Source: Microbacterium barkeri (GTDB lineage Bacteria > Actinomycetota > Actinomycetes > Actinomycetales > Microbacteriaceae). From it: a stretch of DNA of 64,000 bases. Made by a program: the position numbers and the translations under genes. Each line of letters begins with the position of its first letter. Position 1 is the stretch's first letter. The notes beneath the pieces are model-generated. The model had not been told where the DNA came from, made no database searches, and saw nothing but the letters and a program-made list of their open reading frames with translations. This document shows, piece after piece, positions 36,646 to 45,698 of the stretch. The stretch is taken from the NCBI RefSeq assembly GCF_027921765.1, contig NZ_BSEJ01000007.1, positions 1-64,000 on the forward strand, given 5' to 3'.

Positions 36646-37722
36646 TCAGCGCACGATGATGGTCCCGGGTGCGGAGACGTCGTAGACGGTCGCCCCCTCG
36701 GCCAGGGCGCCCTTGAGCGCTCCCTGGAGTGTCGAGACCTTCTCGGACGTGTCGTCGACGCTCCCCCAGATGACCTGCGGGCCGCCGTCGCCGAGCGTGA
36801 GAGTCACGTCCTCGGGCGACGTCGCTCCCGCGCCCGTGACGCGCGCGCGGAGGTCCTCCGGCAGGGAGCGGAGCACCTGGCCGACTGCGCGGAACGCGTC
36901 GGCGCCTGTCCCGCCCTCCACCTGGATGAGGGGCAGCCCGGCCGGTCGCTCCCCCGCCGTGGCGAGCACGACGCCCGCGGCGTCGACCGTCGTGAAGCCG
37001 GCCTCCGACTCGACCACGCCGACCGGCGTGCGCTCGACGACGCGGATGACGAGATCGTGCGGCGGGTGCGCCTCGAGGGTGTAGGTCTCGATGAGCGGGA
37101 ACGCCACGAGCGCGGCCTTCACCGCGCTCGCGTCGACGAGGGGCAGCGGCTTGCCGAGCTGGTCGGCCAGCGCGGACTCGACCGCCGCGGCATCGAGCTG
37201 CTCGGCACCCTCGATCGAGATCTCCTCGACCGCGAAGAGCGGGCTGTACGCCGCTCCGACGCTCCCGACGACGAGGAGCAGCACCGAGCCGATCCCGATC
37301 AGCCACGCGAGACGGCGCCGCCGCGCGCGCACCGTGAACCGGCGCACCTCCGCGCGGAGGGCCTTCCGGCGTGCGCGCGCAGCGCGCCAGACGCCGCGCC
37401 ATCCGACCCGGTCGTCGTCCGCGCGGCCCGACACCCGGCCCTTCGCCTCGTCGTCGGCGCCGCGTGCGCCCGGCCGAGACCGCTCCTCCGCACGACCGCC
37501 GTCACCCGGCTCGGCTGAACCGCCCGAGCGGATCTGCACGATCGGGGCCGTGTCGACGTGATCGCCGGCAGGTGCGCTCGAAGCGCGGTTCTCGGAGACG
37601 GGCTCGCCGATGCCGAGCCGCTGCATCGCCGAACGCCGTTCGGCGAGCCGGCGCTCCTCGTCGTGAGCCGACGCGTCCTCCTCCGTGCCGGAGGAGGGTG
37701 GGAGGGGTCCCGGTCGCCGCAT
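36646..37722 (-). CDS. ftsQ: Cell division protein FtsQ
   Basis: 358 aa bitopic divisome protein. There is a long charged cytoplasmic N-terminus of about 138 residues, a single membrane helix (139-157, AWLIGIGSVLLLVVGSVGA), then a POTRA domain (about 162-232, [19 protein letters not shown]) and the FtsQ/DivIB C-terminal domain. The N-terminal extension is longer than in most families and is Arg/Gly/Asp-rich. It follows murC by 5 bases. Confidence 0.94.
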   Translation of the reverse strand: MRRPGPLPPSSGTEEDASAHDEERRLAERRSAMQRLGIGEPVSENRASSAPAGDHVDTAPIVQIRSGGSAEPGDGGRAEERSRPGARGADDEAKGRVSGRADDDRVGWRGVWRAARARRKALRAEVRRFTVRARRRRLAWLIGIGSVLLLVVGSVGAAYSPLFAVEEISIEGAEQLDAAAVESALADQLGKPLPLVDASAVKAALVAFPLIETYTLEAHPPHDLVIRVVERTPVGVVESEAGFTTVDAAGVVLATAGERPAGLPLIQVEGGTGADAFRAVGQVLRSLPEDLRARVTGAGATSPEDVTLTLGDGGPQVIWGSVDDTSEKVSTLQGALKGALAEGATVYDVSAPGTIIVR

Positions 37723-37727
37723 GGCGC

Positions 37728-39137
37728 CTAGCCTGCTGCGCGGGCGTCCGAGCTCGCGAGGGAGTCGAGCACCTGCGGGATGATCCGGTACACGTCACCG
37801 CAGCCGAGGGTGATGACGTAGTCGCCCTCGCGGGCCACGGACGCCGTGTAGTCGGCCGCCTGCTGCCAGTCCGCGACGAAGTGCACGCGCGACGGGTCGT
37901 CGAACGCGCCGCTCACGAGCTCGCCCGTGACGCCGGGGATCGGATCTTCGCGGGCGCCGTACACGTCGAGCACGACGGTGTGATCGGCGAGCTCCTCGAG
38001 GACTCTGGCGAACTCGCCCGCCATGAGCTTCGTGCGCGAGTAGGTGTGCGGCTGGTGGAGCGCGATGATCCGCCCCTCGCCCACCACGGTGCGCGCGGCC
38101 GACAGCGCGGCGGCGACCTCGGTCGGGTGATGCGCGTAGTCGTCGTACACGCTCACCCCGCGCTCGACGCCGTGCAGCTCGAATCGGCGCACGGTGCCGC
38201 CGAACGTCTCGACCGCGCGGACCGCGGGTTCGAGGTCGTATCCGAGCGTGAGGAGGACCGCGACGGCTCCGGCCGCGTTGATCGCGTTGTGGCGGCCGGG
38301 CACGCCGAGGCGGCCCGAGACGCGCTCCTCGCCGTGGACGAGCGTGAAGCCGACGGGCCCGTCGGTCTCGATGTCGACGACGCGCACGCCGGCCGACTCG
38401 GCCTCGCCGAACGTCACGACGTTCTCGTGACGCAGTCGCGCGGCGACGCGCTGGGCGCCGGGGTCGTCGGACGAGATGACGACGGCCTCGCGCGCCTCGT
38501 CGGCGAAGCGCACGAACGCGTCGTCGAAGGCCTCGTGCGAGCCGTAGTGGTCGAGGTGGTCGGCGTCGACGTTGGTGATGAGCGCGACCGAGGTGTCGTA
38601 GAGGAGGAACGTCCCGTCCGACTCGTCGGCCTCGATCACGAAGAGGTCATCGGAGCCGACGCCGCTCGACGCGCCGACCTGCTGGATGACGCCGCCGTTG
38701 ACGTAGCTCGGGTCGGCGTCGAGCGCGCGCAGGGCGGTCACGATCATGCCCGTCGAGGTCGTCTTGCCGTGCGCGCCCGCGACGGACACGAGGCGACGCC
38801 CGCCGATGAGGTAGTGGAGAGCCTGCGAGCGGTGGATGACGGCGAGGCCGCGCTCCTTCGCCGCGAGGAACTCGGGGTTCTCGGGCCAGATCGCGCCCGT
38901 GTAGACCACGGTGTCGACGTCGCCGAGGTTCGCGGCGTCGTGGCCGATGTGCACCGTGGCGCCGAGCTCGGCGAGATCGCGCGTGTTCTGGCTCTCCGAC
39001 CGATCGGAGCCCGAGACGGGGATGCCGGCGGCGAGGAACATGCGGGCGAGGCCCGAGATGCCCGAGCCGCCGATGCCGATGAAGTGCACGGCGCCGATGC
39101 GCTCGGGGATGGGGACGGAGAGGTCGGGCTTGATCAT
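37728..39137 (-). CDS. murC: UDP-N-acetylmuramate--L-alanine ligase
   Basis: 469 aa ATP-dependent ligase that adds the first amino acid to UDP-MurNAc. [15 protein letters not shown] is the N-terminal nucleotide loop; [12 protein letters not shown] is the ATP P-loop; [11 protein letters not shown] and [10 protein letters not shown] are Mur ligase marks. In several Microbacteriaceae the first residue of the stem peptide is glycine, so this MurC may use glycine. It is preceded by TAGACT (39147-39152), 9 bases before the ATG, which suggests an additional promoter inside the cluster. Confidence 0.96.
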   Translation of the reverse strand: MIKPDLSVPIPERIGAVHFIGIGGSGISGLARMFLAAGIPVSGSDRSESQNTRDLAELGATVHIGHDAANLGDVDTVVYTGAIWPENPEFLAAKERGLAVIHRSQALHYLIGGRRLVSVAGAHGKTTSTGMIVTALRALDADPSYVNGGVIQQVGASSGVGSDDLFVIEADESDGTFLLYDTSVALITNVDADHLDHYGSHEAFDDAFVRFADEAREAVVISSDDPGAQRVAARLRHENVVTFGEAESAGVRVVDIETDGPVGFTLVHGEERVSGRLGVPGRHNAINAAGAVAVLLTLGYDLEPAVRAVETFGGTVRRFELHGVERGVSVYDDYAHHPTEVAAALSAARTVVGEGRIIALHQPHTYSRTKLMAGEFARVLEELADHTVVLDVYGAREDPIPGVTGELVSGAFDDPSRVHFVADWQQAADYTASVAREGDYVITLGCGDVYRIIPQVLDSLASSDARAAG

Positions 39138-39187
39138 GGCCCGTCGAGTCTAAGCCGCGCGCCTGGCATCGGGCTCACGGCGCGCTG

Positions 39188-40273
39188 TCATGCCCGGGGC
39201 CGCTCCGCGAGGGCCCGGTCGAGGTGCTCGATGACGTTCTCGGTCCCGCGACGCGTGCCGGCCCCGTCGGCCGCCGCGGCCATCCGCTCGAGGAGGTCCG
39301 AGCGCTGCAGGAACGGCAGGATGTCGGTGCGCACCTTCTCGGGAGTGAAATCGGCGTCGTCGATGAGGATGGCGGCGCCCGCGTCGACCGCGGATGCCGC
39401 GTTGAGGCGCTGCTCGCCGTTGCCCACGGCATACGGCACGTAGATCGCGGGGATGCCGAGCGCGCTGACCTCGCTCACCGTGGAGGCGCCGGAGCGAGAC
39501 ACGATGAGGTCGGCGAGGGCGAACGCGAGGTCCATCCGGTCCACGTAGCGGCGGACCGCGTATCCGGCGACGCCGGGGTCGACCAGGTCGGACTTCTCCC
39601 CCGTGACGTGCAGCAGCTGCCATCCGGTGTCGAGGATCTCCTGCCACGACGCGCCGATCGCCTCGTTGAGGCGGCGCGCGCCGAGCGACCCGCCGAAGAC
39701 GAGCAGGGTGGGCCGGTCGGGGTCGAGGCCGAAGTGCGCTGCGGCCTCCTCGCGCGCGGCAGCCCGGTCGAGGTTCACGATCTCGGGGCGCAGCGGCATG
39801 CCCACGACCTCGCCGCGCTTGAGCGGCGTGCCCTCGAATGCGACGCCGACGTGCGCGGCGCCGCGGGCTCCGAGGACGTTCGCGAGACCCGGACGGGCGT
39901 TGGCCTCGTGGACGACGTAGGGCACGCCCTCCTTCCGGGCGGCGACGTACGCGGGCGCTGCCGCATAGCCCCCGACGCCGAGGACGACGTCGACACCGCG
40001 CTCGCGGATGTGACGGCGCACGTCCGCGACGGCCTTCCGCCACTTCGCCGGGAAGCGGAGCGCGTACCCGTTCGGCCGACGCGGGAAGGGCACCTTGTCG
40101 ACGACGAGCAGCTCATAGCCGCGCTCCGGCACGAGACGCGACTCGAGCCCCTCGCGCGTGCCGAGGACGAGGACCTCGTCGGACGCGCTGCGGGCGCGGA
40201 GCCCGTCGGCGACAGCGAGAAGCGGGTTCACATGGCCGGCGGTCCCGCCGCCGGCGAGGAGGTACGTCGTCAC
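39188..40273 (-). CDS. murG: UDP-GlcNAc:undecaprenyl-PP-MurNAc-pentapeptide GlcNAc transferase
   Basis: 361 aa peripheral membrane GT-B enzyme making lipid II from lipid I. GGGTAGHVNPLLAVAD is the N-terminal glycine loop; VFGGSLGARRLNEAI and VSRSGASTVSEVSALGIPAIYVPY form the UDP-GlcNAc site. GTG 40273 is chosen, with GAGGATCGAGGG upstream; the frame extends further but through the repeat-containing spacer. murC follows after 50 bases. Confidence 0.95.
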   Translation of the reverse strand: MTTYLLAGGGTAGHVNPLLAVADGLRARSASDEVLVLGTREGLESRLVPERGYELLVVDKVPFPRRPNGYALRFPAKWRKAVADVRRHIRERGVDVVLGVGGYAAAPAYVAARKEGVPYVVHEANARPGLANVLGARGAAHVGVAFEGTPLKRGEVVGMPLRPEIVNLDRAAAREEAAAHFGLDPDRPTLLVFGGSLGARRLNEAIGASWQEILDTGWQLLHVTGEKSDLVDPGVAGYAVRRYVDRMDLAFALADLIVSRSGASTVSEVSALGIPAIYVPYAVGNGEQRLNAASAVDAGAAILIDDADFTPEKVRTDILPFLQRSDLLERMAAAADGAGTRRGTENVIEHLDRALAERPRA

Positions 40274-40373
40274 CCCTCGATCCTCCCATGTGCGCAGCGC
40301 GCGCCCGGGCACGACCGCACGGACGGGCATGTCCCGAACGTTCACGGAACCCGAACCCGGATGGCGGGCGGGT

Positions 40374-40433
40374 GGCACGGCGCCGGCCGGATGGCGCGGG
40401 TCAGGCACGGCGCCGGCCGGATGGCGCGGGTCA
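40374..40433. repeat. 30-bp tandem direct repeat at the ftsW 3' end
   Basis: Two identical copies (40374-40403 and 40404-40433) of a unit that begins GGCACGGCGCC and ends GCGGGTCA. The TCA of the second copy is the ftsW stop codon on the minus strand. A partial, diverged copy (CCCGGATGGCGGGCGGGT) lies just before at 40357-40374. Confidence 0.85.
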
Positions 40434-41630
40434 GGCGCGGCGCGCCGGCCGGTCGGGCAGGGTGCGCGCGCACGCGAGGAGCACACCCGACGCGAGGAGC
40501 ACCGCGATGAGCGAGGAGCCTCCCGATGACAGGAACGGCAATGGGACGCCCAGCGCGGGGAAGACCCTCAGCACGACGCCGATGTTGATGAGCGCCTGGC
40601 CGATGATCCAGACGCCGAGTGCGCCCGCCACGACGCGCACGAACAGGTCATCGGCGCGGCTCACGATGCGGAACGCGCCCAGCGCGAACACCAGGAACAG
40701 CGCGAGAACGGCGATGCAGCCGAGGAGTCCGAGCTCCTCGCCGACGATCGCGAAGATGTAGTCGTCCGCGGCCGCGGGGAGCCAGTCGTACTTCTCCTTG
40801 GAGTTGCCGAGGCCGAGCCCGAGGAAGCCGCCGCTCGCGAGTCCCCAGATGCCGTGCAGCGGCTGATAGCACTCGTTGAGGTAGCGGTCGAGGCAGCTCT
40901 GGTCGAGCACGCTCATGATGCGCAGCATGCGGTTGGGGCTCGCGATCGCGAACGCCGCCACCGCGGCCACGGCGGCGAGCACGGGGGCGATGAAGAAGCG
41001 GAGCTTCACACCCGAGAAGAACAGCGCGCCGAGCACGACGAGCGCGATGACCATGACCGTGCCGAGGTCCTTGCCCGCCATGACCGTTCCCATCGCGAGC
41101 ACCGCGACCGGGCCGAGCGGGATGAGGACGTGCTTCCACTTCCCGAGGACCGCCTTCTTCCGGTCGAGCATGAAGGCGCACCAGATCGCGAGGCCGAGCT
41201 TGATGAACTCCGACGGCTGAACCGACATGAAGCCGAAGTTGAGCCAGTTGCGGTTTCCGCCGTTCTCCATGCCGAGCGGCGTGAACACGAGCAGCTGCAG
41301 GAGGATCGCCCCGATGAGCGCGGGCCAGGCCAGCCGCTTGAGCCATGCCATGGAGAACCGGCTCACGATGAACATGAGCGGGACGCCGACCGCCGCGAAG
41401 ACCGCGTGCTTCGCCCCGTCGTTGTACGGGTTGTTCTGCGCCTGCATCGACGTCACGGTCGTGGCCGAGAACACCATGAGGATGCCGAAGATCGTCAGCA
41501 GCAGCGCCGCGGAGGCGATGAGGAGGAACTCGAGCGGAACCGGCTTGAAGGCCGCGCCGAGCGAGACCCGTGCCGAGAGCGCGCGGCGCTCGGACTCAGC
41601 GGCCTTCGGGATCGTCGTCGTGCGGGCCAT
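40431..41630 (-). CDS. ftsW: Peptidoglycan glycosyltransferase FtsW
   Basis: 399 aa SEDS-family membrane enzyme that polymerises lipid II at the septum, working with FtsI. About ten helices are visible, with SEDS marks FMSVQPSEFIKLGLAIW, AGKDLGTVMVIALVVLGALF and the C-terminal LPFLSSGGSSLIAVLLA. Cys residues near CLDRYLNECYQPLHG lie in the large outer loop. Its start overlaps the end of murD by 35 bases. The stop codon lies inside a 30-bp tandem repeat. Confidence 0.95.
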   Translation of the reverse strand: MARTTTIPKAAESERRALSARVSLGAAFKPVPLEFLLIASAALLLTIFGILMVFSATTVTSMQAQNNPYNDGAKHAVFAAVGVPLMFIVSRFSMAWLKRLAWPALIGAILLQLLVFTPLGMENGGNRNWLNFGFMSVQPSEFIKLGLAIWCAFMLDRKKAVLGKWKHVLIPLGPVAVLAMGTVMAGKDLGTVMVIALVVLGALFFSGVKLRFFIAPVLAAVAAVAAFAIASPNRMLRIMSVLDQSCLDRYLNECYQPLHGIWGLASGGFLGLGLGNSKEKYDWLPAAADDYIFAIVGEELGLLGCIAVLALFLVFALGAFRIVSRADDLFVRVVAGALGVWIIGQALINIGVVLRVFPALGVPLPFLSSGGSSLIAVLLASGVLLACARTLPDRPARRA

Positions 41631-43152
41631 CCTCGGTCCCCTTCCCCAGACGCTCCCTCACCGCGGCGGCGAAGCGCTCCCCGCGGTCGCCATAGCTGCG
41701 GAACTGGTCGAACGACGCCGCCGCCGGTGCCAGGAGCACCGTGTCGCCTGCGACGGCGACCCCTGCGGCGAGCTCCACGACCCGCGCCATGACGTCTTCA
41801 GTGTCCGCGTCGTCGACCTCCAAGAGCGGTACCGCCGGCGCGTGTCGCTCGAACGCGTCGCGCACCGCCGAGCGGTCGACGCCGATGACGATCGCGGCGC
41901 GCACGCGGGCGCCGTGCTGGGCGACGAGATCGGAGATGTCGACGCCCTTGAGGAGCCCGCCGACGACCCACACGGCTCCCGGGTACGCCGCGAGCGACGA
42001 GGCAGCGGCGTGCGGGTTGGTCGCCTTCGAGTCGTCCACCCACGTCACGCCGTCGGCGACGCCGACGACCTCGATCCGGTGCGGGTCGAGGCGGAACGAC
42101 GCGAGCGACGAGCGAATGGCCGCAGGCGGCACATCCAGGGAGCGCGCGAGAGCCGACGCGGCGAGGATGTTCGCCACGACGTGCGGCGCGGCGAGCCCGG
42201 CCTCCGCGAGGTCGGCCACGGTCGTGAGCTCGAGCGCCGACGTCCGCCGGTCGTCGAGGAACGCGCGGTCGACGAGGATGCCGTCCACGACGCCGAAGTC
42301 GCTCGGGCCAGGGACGCCGAGATCGAAGCCGATCGCGCGCGCCCCCTCCACGACATCCGCGTCCTCGACCATCCGCTGCGTCGCCGCGTCCGACTTGTTG
42401 TAGACGCACGCGACGCGCGTATTGCGGTACACGACCGCCTTCGCGTCGCGGTACGCCTCGAACGACCCGTGCCACTCGAGGTGATCGTCGGCGAGGTTCA
42501 GGCACACCGACGCGTGCGGGACGGGAGCGCCCGCCTCCGCGCTGCGGCCGAGGTACCAGAGCTGGTGGCTCGAGAGCTCGACGACGAGCACGTCGAATCC
42601 CGCGGGGTCGCGCACGGCGTCGAGCACCGGCACCCCGATGTTGCCGCAGGGCGCGGCGCGCAGGCCGCCCTCGACCAGCATCGTGGCCGCGAGTCGCGTG
42701 GTCGTCGTCTTGCCGTTCGTGCCCGTGATGAGCACCCAGGCTGCGGGGCTGCCGTCGGGGCGCACGACCTTGTCTCGCACGCGCCATGCGAGCTCGATGT
42801 CGCCCCAGAGCGGGACGCCCGCCTCGTCGGCCCACCGGATGACGGGGTGCGACGGCGGGAAGCCGGGTGAGGCGACGACGACCTCGGGAGCGAACGAGAC
42901 GAGCTCATCGGGGACGACGTCGAGCGGCCCCTCCCACAGGCGCGCGCCGATCACCGGCAGCAGGCGCGCGTACTCCTCCGCCGCGCTCTCCGTGACGACG
43001 AGCACCTCGGCACCCAGCTCGGCCAGGGTGTCGGCGACGGAGAAGCCGGTCACCGAGAGGCCGAGCACCGCGACGCGCAGCCCCTTCCAGTCCGCGTGCC
43101 AGCTCGTCAGAGCGTCGAGTCGGGTGGTCGGAGCGTCCTGCTCGTTCGTCAT
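41596..43152 (-). CDS. murD: UDP-N-acetylmuramoylalanine--D-glutamate ligase
   Basis: 518 aa Mur ligase that adds D-Glu. GLSVTGFSVADTLAELGAE is the UMP-binding N-terminal fold; ITGTNGKTTTTRL is the P-loop; VTWVDDSKATNPHAA holds the conserved substrate-contact residues. It is longer than E. coli MurD (about 440 aa), with a polar N-terminus. ATG overlaps the mraY stop (ATGA). Confidence 0.95.
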   Translation of the reverse strand: MTNEQDAPTTRLDALTSWHADWKGLRVAVLGLSVTGFSVADTLAELGAEVLVVTESAAEEYARLLPVIGARLWEGPLDVVPDELVSFAPEVVVASPGFPPSHPVIRWADEAGVPLWGDIELAWRVRDKVVRPDGSPAAWVLITGTNGKTTTTRLAATMLVEGGLRAAPCGNIGVPVLDAVRDPAGFDVLVVELSSHQLWYLGRSAEAGAPVPHASVCLNLADDHLEWHGSFEAYRDAKAVVYRNTRVACVYNKSDAATQRMVEDADVVEGARAIGFDLGVPGPSDFGVVDGILVDRAFLDDRRTSALELTTVADLAEAGLAAPHVVANILAASALARSLDVPPAAIRSSLASFRLDPHRIEVVGVADGVTWVDDSKATNPHAAASSLAAYPGAVWVVGGLLKGVDISDLVAQHGARVRAAIVIGVDRSAVRDAFERHAPAVPLLEVDDADTEDVMARVVELAAGVAVAGDTVLLAPAAASFDQFRSYGDRGERFAAAVRERLGKGTEDGPHDDDPEGR

Positions 43153-44261
43153 ACCTTCGAGAGCCATTCGACGTAGAAGAGGCCGACGCCGCTCACGGCG
43201 AGCATGCCGGCGATGATCCAGAACCGCACCACGATCGTCACCTCGGGCCATCCGCGCAGCTCGAAGTGGTGGTGGAGCGGGCTCATGAGGAAGAGGCGTT
43301 TGCCCTTGGTGGCCTTGAAGTACAGGCGCTGCAGGATGACCGAGCCCGACGACAGAACGAAGAGGCCGGCGATGAGCACGCCCAGCAGCTCCGTGCGGGT
43401 GAGGATGGCGAGCGCCGCGACGACGCCGCCGATCGCCATCGACCCGACGTCGCCCATGAAGACCTTCGCCTTGGGCGCATTCCACCAGAGGAATCCGACG
43501 AGCGATCCCACGAAGGCGGCCGAGACGATGGCGAGGTCGAGCGGATCGCGCGCCTGGTAGCAGGCCTGCAGGTACTCGTCGGCCAGCTGCGTCGTCGAGC
43601 ACGACTGATTGAACTGCCAGAACGCGATGAGGCTGTACGACCCGACGACGAAGATTCCCGCCCCCGCCGCGAGGCCGTCGAGGCCGTCGGTCAGGTTGAC
43701 GCTGTTCGAGAAGCCCACGCCGAGCAGCGCGAGCCAGGCGAGGTACAGCATCCATCCGAGCACGGGGCCGAGCGCCATGAAGGAGAGCACCGAGATGTCG
43801 CGGAAGAACGACACGTAGGCGCTGCCGGGCGTGAGGTTGTAGGTGTCGGCGAAGTTCAGCGACACGATGCCGAACGGGATGACGACGAGCACCTGGCCGA
43901 CGATCTTCTTCCAGCCCGACAGCCCCGCGTAGTGCTGCATGCGCACCTTGAGGAAGTCGTCGATGAACCCGACGGCGCCGAAGCCGACCATCATCCAGAG
44001 CACGAGCCAGCCGGAGACGGTGGGCGGGTTGTAGCCCGTGTACGCGCCGATGAGATAGCCGACGATCGTGCCGACGATGAAGACGACGCCGCCCATCGTG
44101 GGCGTGCCGCGCTTCAGCTCGTGCTTGGGCGCGTTGAAGTTCTCGCCGTCGGTGCGGATGACCTGTCCCCAGCCCCAGCGGCGGAACGCGCGGAGGAAGA
44201 GGGGCGTGAGGAAGAGCGTGAACGCCAGTGAGATCGCCGCGGCCGTCAGAAGTGATCTCAC
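43149..44261 (-). CDS. mraY: Phospho-N-acetylmuramoyl-pentapeptide transferase
   Basis: 370 aa membrane enzyme that makes lipid I from UDP-MurNAc-pentapeptide and undecaprenyl phosphate. The catalytic Asp pair is in FIDDFLKV; NSVNLTDGLDGLAAG and the C-terminal MSPLHHHFELRGW are family signatures. GTG start overlaps the murF stop (GTGA), and the TGA overlaps murD, so murF-mraY-murD are translationally coupled. Confidence 0.96.
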   Translation of the reverse strand: MRSLLTAAAISLAFTLFLTPLFLRAFRRWGWGQVIRTDGENFNAPKHELKRGTPTMGGVVFIVGTIVGYLIGAYTGYNPPTVSGWLVLWMMVGFGAVGFIDDFLKVRMQHYAGLSGWKKIVGQVLVVIPFGIVSLNFADTYNLTPGSAYVSFFRDISVLSFMALGPVLGWMLYLAWLALLGVGFSNSVNLTDGLDGLAAGAGIFVVGSYSLIAFWQFNQSCSTTQLADEYLQACYQARDPLDLAIVSAAFVGSLVGFLWWNAPKAKVFMGDVGSMAIGGVVAALAILTRTELLGVLIAGLFVLSSGSVILQRLYFKATKGKRLFLMSPLHHHFELRGWPEVTIVVRFWIIAGMLAVSGVGLFYVEWLSKV

Positions 44262-45670
44262 GAGAACGATTCTCCCAGACGATCGCCGAGGAACCTGAGT
44301 CCCGCCGAGTTGGACGACTTCACGAGCACCCGATCGCCGTCGCGCAGCTCTCCCTGGAGGTACGCGAACGCCGCCTCGGCGTCCTCGAAGAAGACCGCCT
44401 CGTCGTTCCACGACCCCTCGGCCACGGCCGCGAGATAGAGCGGCCGGGCCTCCTGGCCGACGACGACGATGCGCGGGATGCGCAGGCGCACGGCGAGGAG
44501 GCCGATCTTGCTGTGCTCCTCGACGGCGTACTCGCCCAGCTCGCTCATCGCGCCGAGCACCGCGACCATCCGCTCGTCCGGTCCCGTGATCTGCGCGAGC
44601 GTGCGCAGCGCGGCCTGCATCGAGTCGGGACTCGCGTTGTAGGCGTCGTTGATGATGCGCACGCGCTCGGATCCCATGACCTGCATGCGCCAGCGCTCGG
44701 CGAGCTCGACGGTCTCGAGGCGCGCGATCGCGTCGTCGAGCGAGACCCCGAGCGCGGTCGCCGCGGTCGCGGCGGCGAGGGCGTTCTTGACATGGTGGCT
44801 GCCGAGCACCTGCAGGTGGAGCGGAAGCGCGGTCTCCCCCGCCGAGATCACGGCATCCGTGCCCGACGCCGTGACACGGAGGTCGGAGGCGCGGACGTCG
44901 GCGCCCTCGCCCTCGCCGAACCAGAGGAGGCCGAGGCCCCGCTCGCGCGCGATGCCGGCCATGCTCGCCACACGCGCGTCGTCGATGTTCAGGACGGCCG
45001 TGCCGCCGTCGCGGATGGCCGAGACGAGCTCCGACTTGGCCTTCACCGTCGCCTCGATTCCGCCGAATCCGCCCGCGTGGGCCATCCCGACCATGAGCAC
45101 GACGCCCACGTCGGGCGTCACGAGCCCCGCGAGGCGCGCGATCTGCCCCGAGGCGTCGGCGCCGAACTCGCACACGAGGAAGCGGGTGTCATGCGTGACG
45201 CGGAGCATGGTGAGCGGGGCTCCGACCGCGTTGTTGAACGAGCCGACGGGCGCGACCGTCTCGCCCTCTGCGCGCAGGATCGTCGCGAGCATGTTCTTGG
45301 TCGTCGTCTTGCCGTTCGAGCCGGTGATCCCGACGACCTGGAGGCGGCCGGCGGCGCGCACGCGGGCGACGACCTCGCGAGCGAGCTCGCCGATCGCGAC
45401 CACGACATCGGGCACGACGATCTGCGTGATCGGCTCGTCGACGACGCGCTCGACGAGGGCGAGTGCCGCGCCCTGCTCGAGCGCCTTCCCGACGAAGAGG
45501 TGCCCGTCGGTCGCCTCGCCGGGCTTGGCGACGAAGACGCCGCCCTCGCGGATGTTCCGCGAGTCGGTGTCGACGACCCCGTCGACCGTCGTCTCGGGAG
45601 TGTCGGCGCCGTGCAGGCGCAGCTCTCCGCCGACGGCGGCAGCGATCTCGGCAAGGGACAAAGCGATCAT
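44258..45670 (-). CDS. murF: UDP-N-acetylmuramoyl-tripeptide--D-alanyl-D-alanine ligase
   Basis: 470 aa Mur ligase that completes the pentapeptide. ITGSNGKTTTKNMLATIL is the P-loop; FNNAVGAPLTMLR and INDAYNASPDSMQAALRTL are MurF-specific. GGAGGATC precedes the ATG. Directly upstream, 28 bases away, is ftsI: murE, which normally stands between the two, is not here. Confidence 0.96.
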   Translation of the reverse strand: MIALSLAEIAAAVGGELRLHGADTPETTVDGVVDTDSRNIREGGVFVAKPGEATDGHLFVGKALEQGAALALVERVVDEPITQIVVPDVVVAIGELAREVVARVRAAGRLQVVGITGSNGKTTTKNMLATILRAEGETVAPVGSFNNAVGAPLTMLRVTHDTRFLVCEFGADASGQIARLAGLVTPDVGVVLMVGMAHAGGFGGIEATVKAKSELVSAIRDGGTAVLNIDDARVASMAGIARERGLGLLWFGEGEGADVRASDLRVTASGTDAVISAGETALPLHLQVLGSHHVKNALAAATAATALGVSLDDAIARLETVELAERWRMQVMGSERVRIINDAYNASPDSMQAALRTLAQITGPDERMVAVLGAMSELGEYAVEEHSKIGLLAVRLRIPRIVVVGQEARPLYLAAVAEGSWNDEAVFFEDAEAAFAYLQGELRDGDRVLVKSSNSAGLRFLGDRLGESFS

Positions 45671-45698
45671 GGAATGGAGATCCTCCGCGCGGTGCGCG

